From assembly GCA_026004655.1 (NCBI GenBank), contig BPJO01000007.1, positions 1 to 64,000 on the forward strand: a stretch of DNA of 64,000 nucleotides, read 5' to 3'. Position numbers and translations under genes: made by a program. Of this stretch, positions 47,902 to 58,168 are shown piece after piece. Under the pieces are notes generated by a model. It ran no database searches and was not told the origin of the DNA. It saw only the letters and a list, made by a program, of their open reading frames with translations. This stretch comes from Phycisphaerae bacterium (GTDB lineage Bacteria; Planctomycetota; Phycisphaerae; Tepidisphaerales; Tepidisphaeraceae). Position 1 is the first letter of the stretch, and each line of letters opens with the position of its first letter.

Positions 47902-48356
47902 TTACACCAGTTCAAAAATGAACTCGATCTCGACGGCTGCATCCAGAGGCAGACTGCTGACACCCACTGCCGATCGGGCATGTTGACCTGGTTCTCCGAA
48001 CATATCCTTCAGCAGTTCGCTGGCGGCGTTGGCGACCTGGGGTTGTTGGGTAAAATCCCTGTCGCTGGAAACAAAAACTCCGACTCGAACGACCCCTCCC
48101 AAGCTGATTGATATCGGTTACGGTCCGAACAGCCGACAAGGCATTGATGGACGCATTGACGTGCCCCGGCACGCGCATCCTCCAGACTGCACCGCGAAGG
48201 GACCTGTCCCACCGCGATCAGCCTTCCGTCTTTCATCGGTAATTGTCCTGCAACATAGATCAGATTGCCGGACCGTTTGGCAGGGACGTAGGCCCCGAAC
48301 GGACCCGAAACCGTCGGAAGCTCGATACCAAGTTCGGTCAAACGTTTGGTAATCAT
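47902..48356 (-). CDS. RidA/YjgF family protein (two frame breaks)
   Basis: Reconstructed ~150 residues. RidA proteins deaminate reactive enamine/imine intermediates of amino-acid metabolism; the longer ~150-residue subgroup has less certain activity. It opens [20 protein letters not shown] and [20 protein letters not shown], continues [19 protein letters not shown] in a second frame and ends in a third with [20 protein letters not shown] and [19 protein letters not shown]. The catalytic Arg of active deaminases (in GVRSAR-like motifs) is replaced here by the segment [14 protein letters not shown], which keeps an Arg at the expected place. Last gene of the efflux/NADH dehydrogenase operon, ten bases after the inferred end of ndh. 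Confidence 0.85.
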
Positions 48357-48365
48357 GACTCCATT

Positions 48366-49682
48366 TTATCCGATGTCGGGGTGTGACGTCTCTGAACTTT
48401 CGGATGCGGGGTTTGAAATCACCAGTAATAAGACGGGCACCTGTGGTATGAAAAACATAGGTATAAATCCAGTTGATCATCACAAACAGCTTGGCACGGA
48501 AGGTGATGAGAAAAAATAAATGGACAGCAGACCAGAGCAACCAGGCGAAAAGACCGCTAAACCGCCATCCTCTGATCTCGGCGACGGCTTTGGCTTTTCC
48601 GATCGTCGCCATGGAACCTTTGTCATGATACAAGAACGGTTGTCGTTTCTCCGGTGGAATGTTGTTCATCACCTCCTGGCGGATGATCTTGGGCAATATG
48701 TTCTCCCATTTGCATGGCAGCCGGTGCCACGCCCCGGAACCGTTTTTCCGTCGGGTTGATTTACCAAAGCCAGGTCACCTGCGACAAACACCGACGGATG
48801 GCCGGGCACAGAGAGGTCCGGATTGACAATCACCCGTCCGGAGCGGTCGGTTTCGACTCCCAAGCATTTGCCCAGTGGAGACCCAAGAACCCCAGCCGCC
48901 CAGAAAATGTTGTTGGCTGGAATCCGTTGATCCCCGATTTTCACCCCCTGCTCATCAATTTCAGTCACACGCGAATCGAGCATCAGCTCGACACCCAATT
49001 TTTTCAGGTCTTTGGCAGCCTTTTCCGAAAGACGCGGATCAAAGGTCTTTAGGATACGAGGGTTGGCTTCGACAAGGATAACCCTGGCGGTGGTCGTATC
49101 GACATTTTCGATAATCCTTTTGTATTTCGTTGACCGCGATCTGGCGCAATGCTCCTGCAAGTTCGACACCGGTCGGTCCGCCTCCCACGATCACAAAAGT
49201 CAGTTTTGCTCGTCGCGATTCCTCATCGAGTTCGTTCTCGGCTTCTTCAAAAGCCAAGAGAATCCGTTTACGTATCTCGGTGGCGTCATCAATCGTCTTC
49301 AATCCGGGCGCCAGTTTGCTCCAGGACTCGTTTCCGAAATAGGAATGAGTAGCACCGGCTGCCACGACCAGATAGTCAAAATCAATCTCCTGCTTTTTGT
49401 CGAGGCAAAGACATTTTCGTTTCAGGTCAATGGATGTCACTTCACCGAGCACGCATTCGACATTTCTCTGATTTCGGAAAATGCGTCGGATGGGAAACGC
49501 AATATCCGCCGGGTGACAGAGCTGCAGTAGCCACTTGATACAACAATGGTTGAAACAGGGTGGTAATTGTGCTTGTCGATCAGTGCAATATTGACCGGAA
49601 CTTCCTTAAGTCCCTGAACAACCCGCAATCCTGCGAATCCTGCACCTACCACGACGACATTGTGTCTGTAAACCACGGACAT
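48366..49682 (-). CDS. ndh: Type II NADH dehydrogenase (FAD), frame broken several times
   Basis: Reconstructed 438 residues, the usual size of single-subunit NDH-2, which passes electrons from NADH to quinone without pumping. FAD fold VYRHNVVVVGAGFAGLRVVQ, the quinone-side block NYHLFQPLLYQVATAALSPA (restored by removing one C at about 49558), the LVVAAGATHSYFGN segment, NADH fold LTFVIVGGGPTGVELAGAL and PSVFVAGDLALV are all visible. The C-terminus has the membrane helix SGLFAWLLWSAVHLFFLITF and continues to a TAA at 48366; the frame used by the visible reading overruns into ridA, so another break lies near 48420. Starts eight bases after the pump gene. Confidence 0.85.
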
Positions 49683-49690
49683 TGATGATA

Positions 49691-52600
49691 TCAAGCCCCC
49701 GCGTGAGCGGCTTGTTCAGAATCTCGCGAAACAGTCACACCCTGTTTTCCCGTCACAAGCTCGGTGGCCCGTTGAACCACATAATAGAGGACGGGAATGA
49801 ACAAAACACCCAAAATCGTTGCTCCGAGCATCCCGCCGACCACCGCGGGTACCTCAGCGCCTGTCGGCTGTTGGCGCCTGCCCCACTAGCCAGCATCAAA
49901 GGAACGCATCCCATAATGAAAGCAAAACTGGTCATGAGAATCGGTCGAAAACGGGTGGCAGCTGCATCGATCGCTGCATCGCGAATGCTCTTTCCACCTT
50001 GTCTACCGGTTCTAGCAAACTCGACAATCAGAATCGCATTCTTGGCGGTCAGTCCTACCAGAAGCACCAAACCGATCTGCGTGTAAATGTTGTTGTCAAA
50101 ACCCCGAAAAATCAAAAACAACATCGCACCGATGATCGCCAGAGGGATAGAAAACGCCACGCTCATCGCAAAGACCAGCTTTCATACTGTGCTGCCAGGA
50201 TCAGATAAACCACGATAATGCTGGCGGCGAAAACGAGCGTCGCTTGACCGGCTGTCTGTTTCTCCCTGGTACGAGATCCCGGGACCATTCCAGTCTCATT
50301 CCGGGCGACTTCTGCTGATCGAAGATTTGCTGGATAGCATCCATGGCTTGGCTCGAAGAATATCCCGGTTTGGGTTCGCCTCGGAATGAGGCCGACTGAT
50401 ACATGTTATAACGTTCGATCCGTTCCGGACCGTAGGATCGTTCAATTTTCGCGAAAGATCCGAACGGAACCATTCCACCGTTCGGAGCTCGTACTTCCAG
50501 TTTCAGAACATCGCTGGGATCCCCTGCGGAACTGGCTGTCGGCCTGGACGTTGACCTGGTAGGTTCTTCCGAACTTGTTAAAGTCGTTGACATACGCCGA
50601 ACCCATCGATGCGGAGAGGGTTTCAAACACCGATTGAAGTGAAACTCCCATTCTCAGGACCTTTTCACGATCGATATTCACAAAGTACTGAGGAACCCCG
50701 GCACGGAACGCGGAGAACACCCCTTGCAGGGTCGGGTTGCTCATCGAAGCACCCATGATCCGCAAGGCAGTCTGTTGGATCTGCTGACGGGTCACCTGTG
50801 GATCCGCGACCAGTCGCATGTCAAACCCGGCCGACGTCCCAAGACCGGGGATAGGCGGAAACTGGAAGGTGAATGCTTGTGCTTCCTTGATCCGGACCAA
50901 TTCTTGCTGGACATGTCCACGGATCGATTCGATCGTGTGTCCTTCAGGCAAGCGTTTGTCCCACGGTTCGAGTGTGGCAAAAAGGGTTGCCTTGTTTGAA
51001 CCGTTCCCTGCGATCAATGAAAAACCGGGCAAACCGGTGTTGTAGGAAACGCCCGGTGTCTTATTGATGATGTCGGCAACCTTTTCCACAACCTCGATCG
51101 TTCGGTTTTGACTGGCTGCGTCGGGTAGTTGCACATTGACGACAAAAAAACCGTTATCTTCCAGAGGCAAGAATCCGGTCGGTACCGAGCGTAACAGAAG
51201 AAAAGTCGCGAGCATTACCCCGGCAAATCCCAGAAGCGTCAATGGCCAGACCGTGATCAGACCTCCGACCCGCCCTGTCGATACCTGTTGGTCACCCAAC
51301 TAAAAACGGCATTGAAGAGCGCGGTTGAACAAGTTCGGTTGGTGGTCCTTGTGATGTGATTTGAGCAGAATGGCGCTGACGGCGGGGGAGAGGGTCAAGG
51401 CGTTGATGGCGGACAAAAACGTACTAGCTGCGATCGTCAGAGCAAACTGACGGTACAATTGTCCGGTAATTCCCCCCAAAAGCGAAGCCGGAATGAACAC
51501 AGCCATCAAAACCAATGAAATCGCAATGATCGGTCCGAACACTTCACTCATCGCCCGGATCGTTGCCTCTTTGGGCGCCAAGTGATATTGCGACAGATTC
51601 CGTTCCACGTTTTCCACCACAACGATCGCGTCATCGACCACAATCCCGATCGCCAGGATCAGACCGAACAAGGTCAGCAGGTTGATGCTGAATCCGAAGA
51701 GATACATGATCGCAAGGTTCCGATCAGCGCGACAGGAATGGTGATCAACGGGATTAACGTCGCCCGCCAGGAACCCAAAAAGACCATCACAACCAGAATC
51801 ACCAGGATGACGGCTTCTATCAGTGTCTTGTAAACTTCTTTGACCGACGCCTTGACGAACTCGGCCGTGTCATAGATCGGGTAAACGTCCGTACCGGGAG
51901 GAAGCCTTCCTTCCCGTTTAAACTCCTGCATTCGTCTTTGAACTTCTTCGGCAATGGCAACAGCGTTGGCGCCGGGCTGTTGATAAATGAGGATGGGTCG
52001 CGCTAGGTTTTCCGTTCAATCGAGAACCCGTGTCGTAAGACCGAGCACCCAATTCCACATCCGCTACTTCACGAAGACGAGTGATTCGTCCGTCAGTACC
52101 GTTTTGACGATGATGTTCGAAACTCTTCTTCCGTGGTAAGTCGTCCTTGCGTGGTGAGAATGTATTGAAAGTACTGATCTTCAGGAGCAGGGGGTTGACC
52201 GATCTGACCGGCGGCGACCTGTATGTTCTGTGCACGAAGTGCGTTGGTGATTTCTGTTACGGACAGTTCTCGGGCCTTGAGTCGGTTGGGGTCCAACCAG
52301 ATCCGCATTGAGTAATCCTTGACCGGAATCACGTTCACAGAACCCACGCCAGGAACGCGGGACAATTCATCCCGGATCGTGTTGTTCACAAAATTCGACA
52401 GATACAGATCGTCGTACTGGCTGGCGTAGGGGTCCTGTTGAGCCACTCAACGAGAGGACTTGGACGATGTTGGTCGATTGTTTTCGGGTGGTAACACCCT
52501 GACGTTGCACTTCCTGGGCAATCGTGGAACAGCTGTGGCTACCCGGTTCTGGACTAGGGACCGAAGCGATATCCACGTTGGTTCCCAGCTCAAACGTGAT

Positions 52601-52873
52601 ATCCAGAGAATAGGACCCGTCGGAGTTGGAACTGGAAGACATATAGATGCTTCCTTCCACCCCATTGACTTCCTGTTCGATCGGTTGTGCGACGTATCGG
52701 CAACCGTCGGGCGTCGGCCCCGGGGAACCGTGTTTCAACGCGAAATAACCGGGGGTGTCACTTCCGGGTATTGACCAACGGAAGCACAAAATAAGAGGCC
52801 ACACCCGCGCAGATCGTGAGAATCGCTATGACGTCGCGAAAATCGGACGATTAATGAAAAACAGACTGAACAT
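49691..52873 (-). CDS. RND-family multidrug efflux pump, inner-membrane component (many frame breaks)
   Basis: The span is 3183 bases, exactly 1061 codons, the usual size of HAE1 (AcrB-type) pumps. The N-terminus is [14 protein letters not shown], then after a lost base [18 protein letters not shown]. Further blocks: [20 protein letters not shown] and [18 protein letters not shown] in the porter domain, [39 protein letters not shown], the proton-relay helix [20 protein letters not shown] with its conserved Asp pair, and [20 protein letters not shown] near the end. The pump exports drugs or toxic compounds with a membrane fusion protein and an outer-membrane channel (not encoded here). About ten breaks lie in it, several at short runs. 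I count it as one intact gene. Confidence 0.86.
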
Positions 52874-52881
52874 TCAGAACC

Positions 52882-54166
52882 TCAAAATTCGGCTACAAGA
52901 TCAACCCAAATCCCGATGATGTTTATATTACGGTTCAAGGTCGGGACTTTGATGATGTTTGAGTGCTTGGAACGGTTGCAGGCTGTGTTGAGGGCACGGC
53001 GCGGAGGAGGATCGAACACGGGCTGCACGGGCGATTCCGGACGGACATTGATCAATCCATTGAAGATCACCAGATCGTCCGGTTTCAGACCACTCTTGAT
53101 CCGTCGATAAGGACCGATCTGCGGACCGATTTCGACCGATCGTCGCATCGCTACATCCTGACCGTCTTTATTCTTTTCAACTACGTAAACAAACGGACCC
53201 GAGCTGATCGGCCTGAAGCGCGACATCCGGACCAAGTATTGCGGCAACGGTTCCCATGACGGCCCGGATCCGGACATAGAGTCCGGACGCGATCTGCTTG
53301 TCGGGATTGTCAAAGATTGCACGTACCCCGTAGGTTGCAGTGCTCGGATCCACTTTATTATCGCCGGATACCACTCTGCCGACATGTGGGTATCCTTCTT
53401 CATCGGCCATACCCAATTCGACGACGATCGGGGGCATCTTGTCTGCATCCTGAGTACGAGACATCGGAATTCTTACGAATGTAATCCAGAAACTCGGTCT
53501 CCGAGACCTGGGAAATCGGCGAAGATCCGGTCGTCGTTGACGATGGTCGCAAGGGACAGGGGAATTGACCTGAACTAGGGTTCCCTTGTCGACGAAGTTT
53601 CGACTGACACGTCCGGAAATCTCTGCCCGGATTTCGGTAATCTTCCAGATTTTTCAGGGCTTGGTCCAGCTCGGCTTGGGCGATCTCCATCTGTGCAACG
53701 GCCAGGTCATACGCAGCCTGACGGTCAATCAATTCCTGGTCGCTGGCGGCGCCTTGCGAGTTTCAGCTGCCGAACCCGATCCAGATTCGCTTTGGCACTT
53801 TGCACGGTAGCCTTTTTCCCGTTCAGTTCCGCTCGGGCACGGTCGACCGCGATCTTATAGGTCCTCTGATCGATGATGAATAGAAGATCGCCTTGTTTCA
53901 CCTGACGGTCCGGGACCAACAAAACCTGGTCGAGATAACCCGCGACTTTGGGTCGGATTTCGGTTTCCTGAACGCCCCGGGTCGTTCCGTTGTAATACAG
54001 ATAACTGGTGATTTCCTGCTGGAGGGGTTTCATGACAGACACTTCCGGAGGGGGGCATCACCGGGGCTTGAACTTCACGTTTGCAGGAAACCGAAACGGT
54101 ACTGATCAATACACAAACCAACAATAACGAAGTTGATCGCATTGTTCTGTTTTTATGCGTCTTCAA
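52882..54166 (-). CDS. RND efflux membrane fusion protein (AcrA-like), frame broken several times
   Basis: About 428 codons. An N-terminal lipoprotein-type signal (RSTSLLLVCVLISTVSVSC, lipobox ending in Cys) anchors it to the inner membrane. It continues MPPPEVSVMKPLQQEITSYL once one C is removed from a C6 run at about 54051, then YNGTTRGVQETEIRPKVAGY, the biotinyl-lipoyl-like and hairpin region (NGKKATVQSAKANLDRVRQL, AQMEIAQAELDQALKNLEDY), the beta-barrel ATYGVRAIFDNPDKQIASGL with MRVRA-like YVRIRAVMGT, and the C-terminal VYVVEKNKDGQDVAMRRSVE. First gene of the pump operon; the start could be the second Met at 54142. Confidence 0.84.
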
Positions 54167-54280
54167 TCGTTAAAAGCAAATAACGGGAAATTTTAGAAAA
54201 AGTCCGGACGAATTACACATTCAGCTAGCGAGAGACTCGGTATTTGATCATGTCGGAGCTTCTCTTTCTCTACACTCCGG

Positions 54281-54454
54281 ATGCGCGTTTTTGAAATCGG
54301 AAAACAGGCATGTCGAGGGAGTTATTCGAATCAAAAAACAGGATTCGTTTTTCATTTTGACGGGTTTAAGTGCTGCGGCGGACGCAATTGCGACCAATTT
54401 ATTCCTGAAGATCTTTGGCGGGAAAGGCAGGCTGAGATCGAAGAACTTTCGTAG
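54281..54454 (+). CDS. 57-residue Cys-containing protein (CCGGRNC), unknown function
   Basis: A short open frame, MRVFEIGKQACRGSY up to IPEDLWRERQAEIEELS, bounded by an in-frame TGA just upstream (54245). It has a compact metal-site-like cluster KCCGGRNCDQF (Cys at ~37, 38 and 43) with an additional Cys at 11 and a His at 31, and ends with an amphipathic acidic helix. The spacing and the strongly protein-like composition (few rare residues, hydrophobic/charged alternation in the helix) make it plausible. No good Shine-Dalgarno is visible, the region is prone to frame breaks, and I know no named family, so treat as a prediction. It lies in the divergent gap between the pump operon and the acyltransferase. 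Confidence 0.45.
   Translation: MRVFEIGKQACRGSYSNQKTGFVFHFDGFKCCGGRNCDQFIPEDLWRERQAEIEELS
54327..54352 (+). repeat. Small inverted repeat with T-run
   Basis: CGAATC (54327-54332), nine-base loop, GATTCG (54342-54347), then five T. It looks like a weak intrinsic terminator, but no plus-strand gene ends here and it lies inside the predicted 57-residue frame, so it may be meaningless. Confidence 0.2.
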
Positions 54455-54547
54455 GCGTCCGCCTTCATACGGCTATTTTCTTTTTAAAACGGATCAATTA
54501 CAACTTTTTGAATGATATTGCGTTCATCGGATCATTCCTCCAAGGAC

Positions 54548-55649
54548 ATGGAAACGATTCCGCCGAATCGGGGGCAGGGTTGAGTGGGTCGATTTTGCCA
54601 AAGGTCTGAGCATTTTTCTGGTCGTGTTGTATCACGTCTGGAACGGGATCATGACGCGTTCGGACCAAATTGTTTCCCCCGGTGGAATGGTATGACCCAA
54701 TCAACCGGGCGTTTGAGCTAGTACGCATGCCTCTTTTCTTTTTCGTATCGGGGCTGTTCGTCGCCCGGAGCGTTCAGAAGGGAAGTTGGCGCTTTATTAA
54801 CGACAAAATCGGGGGGATCATGTGGCCTTATATTATCTGGTCCTGCATTCACGTGATCATGACGGTCGGCTTATCTCGGATCGTGGGACAAAAGTCTGAG
54901 TTGATGATAAGCCCACATTCCGTATTATCTGTCCGTCGATCCGGTTGCACAGTTCTGGTTTTTGTACGTCTTATTCATATCTCTGATGTTTTACCTGGTG
55001 CTTGATCGACTAGGGGGCCAATCGATGGGTGATTCTGATCACTGGCGTGGGTCTGCTACTGATCAAATTGAATATTGATTTCAAAACATTTGGTGTTCAT
55101 ATCGGAAGGTATGAGATCAATCTGGCATACTGGGGGCCGTTTTATCAGTTCATGAATTTTTTTTGTTTACATGGCGATGGGGGGTGGTGATGGGTCCTTG
55201 GTTATTGGGCAACTTGGGACAAACATCGGTCATCGTCCTGGTCCTGATGGTGCTGGTGTCGATGGCAGGGGTTGTCGGTTCAATTGAAGTGGGTAATCCG
55301 AATCTGGTACGACGTGATTCTGCGATTCAGTGGGGCGGGTGGTGGTTTCCGGTCGGAATAGGACTGGCGATGCTGAGTGTGACCGGGGTCATTATCGGCA
55401 GCGGAACTGATGAATCGTGCCAAAATATTCGGGTTGGTGCGTCAGATGGGAAAGTATTCGTTATACATTTTTGTCATGCACGTGATTTGTTCTGCCGGGG
55501 TTCGGACTATATTACTCAGAATGGGGGTCAAGGATTTTGCCTTACACCTTGGATTGGGGTTGCTGACCGGGGTTTTGATCCCTGTGGGGTTGGCTGTCGT
55601 AGTCCGAAAAATCGGATGGACCTGGCTGTTCACCTTGCGTGAGCGATGA
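54548..55649 (+). CDS. Acyltransferase 3 family membrane protein (several frame breaks)
   Basis: About 367 codons. The opening RVEWVDFAKGLSIFLVVLYH carries the His of the first motif, followed by the arginine motif RMPLFFFVSGLFVARSV and IGGIMWPYIIWSCIH, exactly as in the acyltransferase 3/OpgC/WecH family, integral inner-membrane enzymes that add acyl groups (acetyl, succinyl) to sugars or glycans. Later membrane segments (FWFLYVLFISLMFYLVL, SVIVLVLMVLVSMAGVVGSI, WWFPVGIGLAMLSVTGVIIG) and the ending MGKYSLYIFVMHVICSAGVR are spread over all three frames. At the start, one G removed from the G5 at 54571-54575 links METIPPN to the family frame. Substrate unknown. Confidence 0.78.
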
Positions 55650-55909
55650 ATCGTTAAATCTCCTGTCCAATCCGATTGGTAAAATACGGCATATCGGGTT
55701 GTGAAAGTTGATGGGGCGTTTTTTTGTTATAAGTGCTTTAGTGAAAAAGGTTTATGATTGGGAAATGATTCACGATCTATTTTGAGGGGTGTCGGCGTAT
55801 ACTAGAGTAGACATACCGGACGAAATCAACCGTCTGGTTCGAGTGAATAATCGGCTCCAGAAAGGTGTTGTTATGCGTAAAGTGATCGGCCAAGTGCCGC
55901 ACACGGATC

Positions 55910-57287
55910 GTGGCGCGTGCGCTACAGACAGGAGTGAGACGACGAGTCATCGTCGTCGGTGCCGGTCTGGGGGGGCTGGCTTGTGCCGAACGATTGGTTC
56001 GATTAGGGGTGGATGTACTGGTTCTGGAAGCAACCGGTCGGGTCGGCGGACGGGTCCGAGCCATTCGTGACCTAGTTCCCGGTGCTGTTCTGGAAATGGG
56101 AGCGGAGTTTATCGGGAATAATCACCCCCTTTGGATCGGCTACGCCAAACGTTTCGGCATTCCGTTGATCAAGGCAGAGACATTCGCGGACCGCGACAAA
56201 CCGATCCTGCTGAACGGGGTTCGTCTATCAAAGTCCGAATCCGAACGGATCTGGAAGCAGGCCGACGCATTGCTTCGTCGGTTGAACCCCCTGGCCGCAG
56301 GGATCGATGCGGATCAGCCCTGGAGATCCCCGGCCGCCGACGAACTGGATCATCTATCCCTAGGCGACTGGATCGACGCGCAGACGGATTTTCCTGAAGA
56401 GGTTCGAACGGTATCCAAAGTGATCATGGCCGGGGACAACGGTGTGGTATGCGAGAAGCAGTCTCTTCTTGCGAACCTGGCAATGATCAAAGGCGGGGGG
56501 ATGGATCGTTTCTGGGACGAAAGCGAGTACTACCGTGCGCAAGGGGGTAACGAAAGACTGGCCTTGGCGCTGTTCCGGTCGATCGGGGAGGATCGAGTGA
56601 GATTCTATTCCCCGGTTACCCGTATTCGTCGTCTGGAAGATGCGGCGATCGTGGAAGTCAGGGACGGTTCAAGGTATGTAGCCGATGCGGTCGTTCTAGC
56701 AGTCCCGGCTAGCACGTATTCCCGGATCGTCTTTGATCCGTCCCTCCCGGACGAATTACAAGTACAGATGGGTAAAACGCTAAAGTTTCTGGCTCATGTT
56801 TCCAAGGACTTTTGGAGAAAGGACCATTACGCGCCCGAAGGGTTGAGCGATGGTCTGGTCAGCCAGATGTGGACTGGTACGGATCATCAGGTCGATGCGC
56901 AAGCCGATTCGCTGAATGCTCTGTGCCTCCCGTCGGAGACCAGCACCGCTGCGACCGTCGGGCGCGATTGAGGACCATCAATTTAAAACCGAAGTCGGCA
57001 CGATGCTGCCACATTTTGCCGAATCCCTGCACGAACTAAGGACCGTGGATTGGTCGCAGGAACTTTACTTTGGTGGGTGTTACAGTTTTCCTGCTCCCGG
57101 CGCGGTTACGAAAGTGATGCCTGTGCTTTGTCAGGGGCTCGGCAATCTTTATTTCGTGGGCGAGCATTGTGATCCCGCCTTTGTGGGGTATATGGAAGGC
57201 GCTTTGGCATCGGGTCTGCGTGTGGCAGAGACGATTGCGGCGAAAGAACCGAACCTGCTGCCGAAACCTTCTTCCAGAGTCGCATAA
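55910..57287 (+). CDS. Flavin-containing amine oxidoreductase (one or more frame breaks)
   Basis: About 459 codons. The N-terminus holds the Rossmann FAD fold RRRVIVVGAGLGGLACAERL with the ribose-binding EATGRVGGRVRA; the substrate/FAD-binding GAEFIGNNHPLW follows, and the C-terminal flavin contact NLYFVGEHCDPAFVGYMEGA with LASGLRVAETI closes the fold. This is the monoamine-oxidase/phytoene-desaturase-like superfamily; amine, polyamine or carotenoid-related substrates are possible. The frame shifts once at about 56925-56950, after LNAL and before IEDHQFKTEVGTMLPHFA. I take the GTG at 55910; the true start could be the ATG at 55873 if another break exists between them. Confidence 0.83.
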
Positions 57288-57405
57288 AAGATGGAAAATG
57301 GGCTTCGTCGATGCGTGTCTGAATCCAATCGGTTCCCGACACGCATCGTCAGCCTTTCATTTCCTGTCTTGCTTATCGACCGTGAACCACCGATGCTGTC
57401 CGTCC

Positions 57406-58068
57406 ATGAGCATGTGGTGGAAAGACAAGTCCAGTGATACCTGGCACGAAGCGATCGACCGGATCACCCGTGACCGAGTCATGCGCCAACTGGTGTCAGC
57501 GGTAGGGCCTTGCGGTCTGTCTCCCAGGAAAGACTATTTTGTCGTGTTGGTTCAGTCGATCCTGAATCAGCAGGTCAGCATCAAGGCAGCCGAGGCCATG
57601 TTCTTAAAACTCAGGTCCCATATGCCGGGGAAAAGAATCACCCCTACCGGTGTTTATGAACTGATCACCCGTGGGGACGAGCCGACCATTCGGTCCTGTG
57701 GTTTGAGTCGTCAGAAACAGTCGTATCTGCTGGACCTGTCGCAACGGTTTATCAACGGATCAATTCAACCACGTCGGTTTTCACAGATGAACGATGATGC
57801 CCTGATCGAACACCTGACACAGATCAAAGGGATCGGAAGATGGACGGTCGAGATGGTGTTGATGTTTGCACTGAACCGTCCGGACGTCTGGCCTGTGGAT
57901 GACTTAGGACTGCGTCATTCTGCGATGCTGCATTACGGTCTGGACCGGGATGATTATGAGGCAATGAACCGTCTGGGAGATCGTTTTCGTCCCTATCGGA
58001 CGGTGGCAGCCTGGTATCTGTGGCGTGGGAGACATCTGGCCGGGAAGTCGGTTCGTTCGTCGGGATAA
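57406..58068 (+). CDS. DNA-3-methyladenine glycosylase II-like (HhH-GPD)
   Basis: 220 residues. Base-excision repair of alkylated purines. Helix-hairpin-helix and catalytic Asp in ALIEHLTQIKGIGRWTVEMV followed by RPDVWPVDDLGLRHSAMLHY: the GIG hairpin and the Asp of VDD are the signature of AlkA-type enzymes. The first part has SILNQQVSIKAAEAMFLKL, also typical. It lacks the N-terminal beta domain of E. coli AlkA and corresponds to the short form. The ATG at 57406 is chosen; the open frame upstream overlaps the amine-oxidase gene. It is the last clean gene before the nuo cluster. Confidence 0.92.
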   Translation: MSMWWKDKSSDTWHEAIDRITRDRVMRQLVSAVGPCGLSPRKDYFVVLVQSILNQQVSIKAAEAMFLKLRSHMPGKRITPTGVYELITRGDEPTIRSCGLSRQKQSYLLDLSQRFINGSIQPRRFSQMNDDALIEHLTQIKGIGRWTVEMVLMFALNRPDVWPVDDLGLRHSAMLHYGLDRDDYEAMNRLGDRFRPYRTVAAWYLWRGRHLAGKSVRSSG

Positions 58069-58168
58069 ACTGGTGAATTGCGCGGGATGACTTGCATGCG
58101 GATGCATGCCCCCATAGACTGACCAAACCTGCTCGTCATTTCGTTCTCGGCGTGGGCGAGCAAAGATT

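Noticed and set aside
54291..54515. A 74-residue frame in the pump/acyltransferase gap.
   Set aside because: It overlaps the 57-residue CCGGRNC frame, has a skewed basic composition and no recognisable pattern; the CC frame looks more protein-like.
46240..57000. Interpretation as a cluster of pseudogenes or a mobile/decaying island.
   Set aside because: No transposase, repeats or attachment sites are seen, and motifs continue intact across all breaks with corrected lengths normal, including essential alaS.
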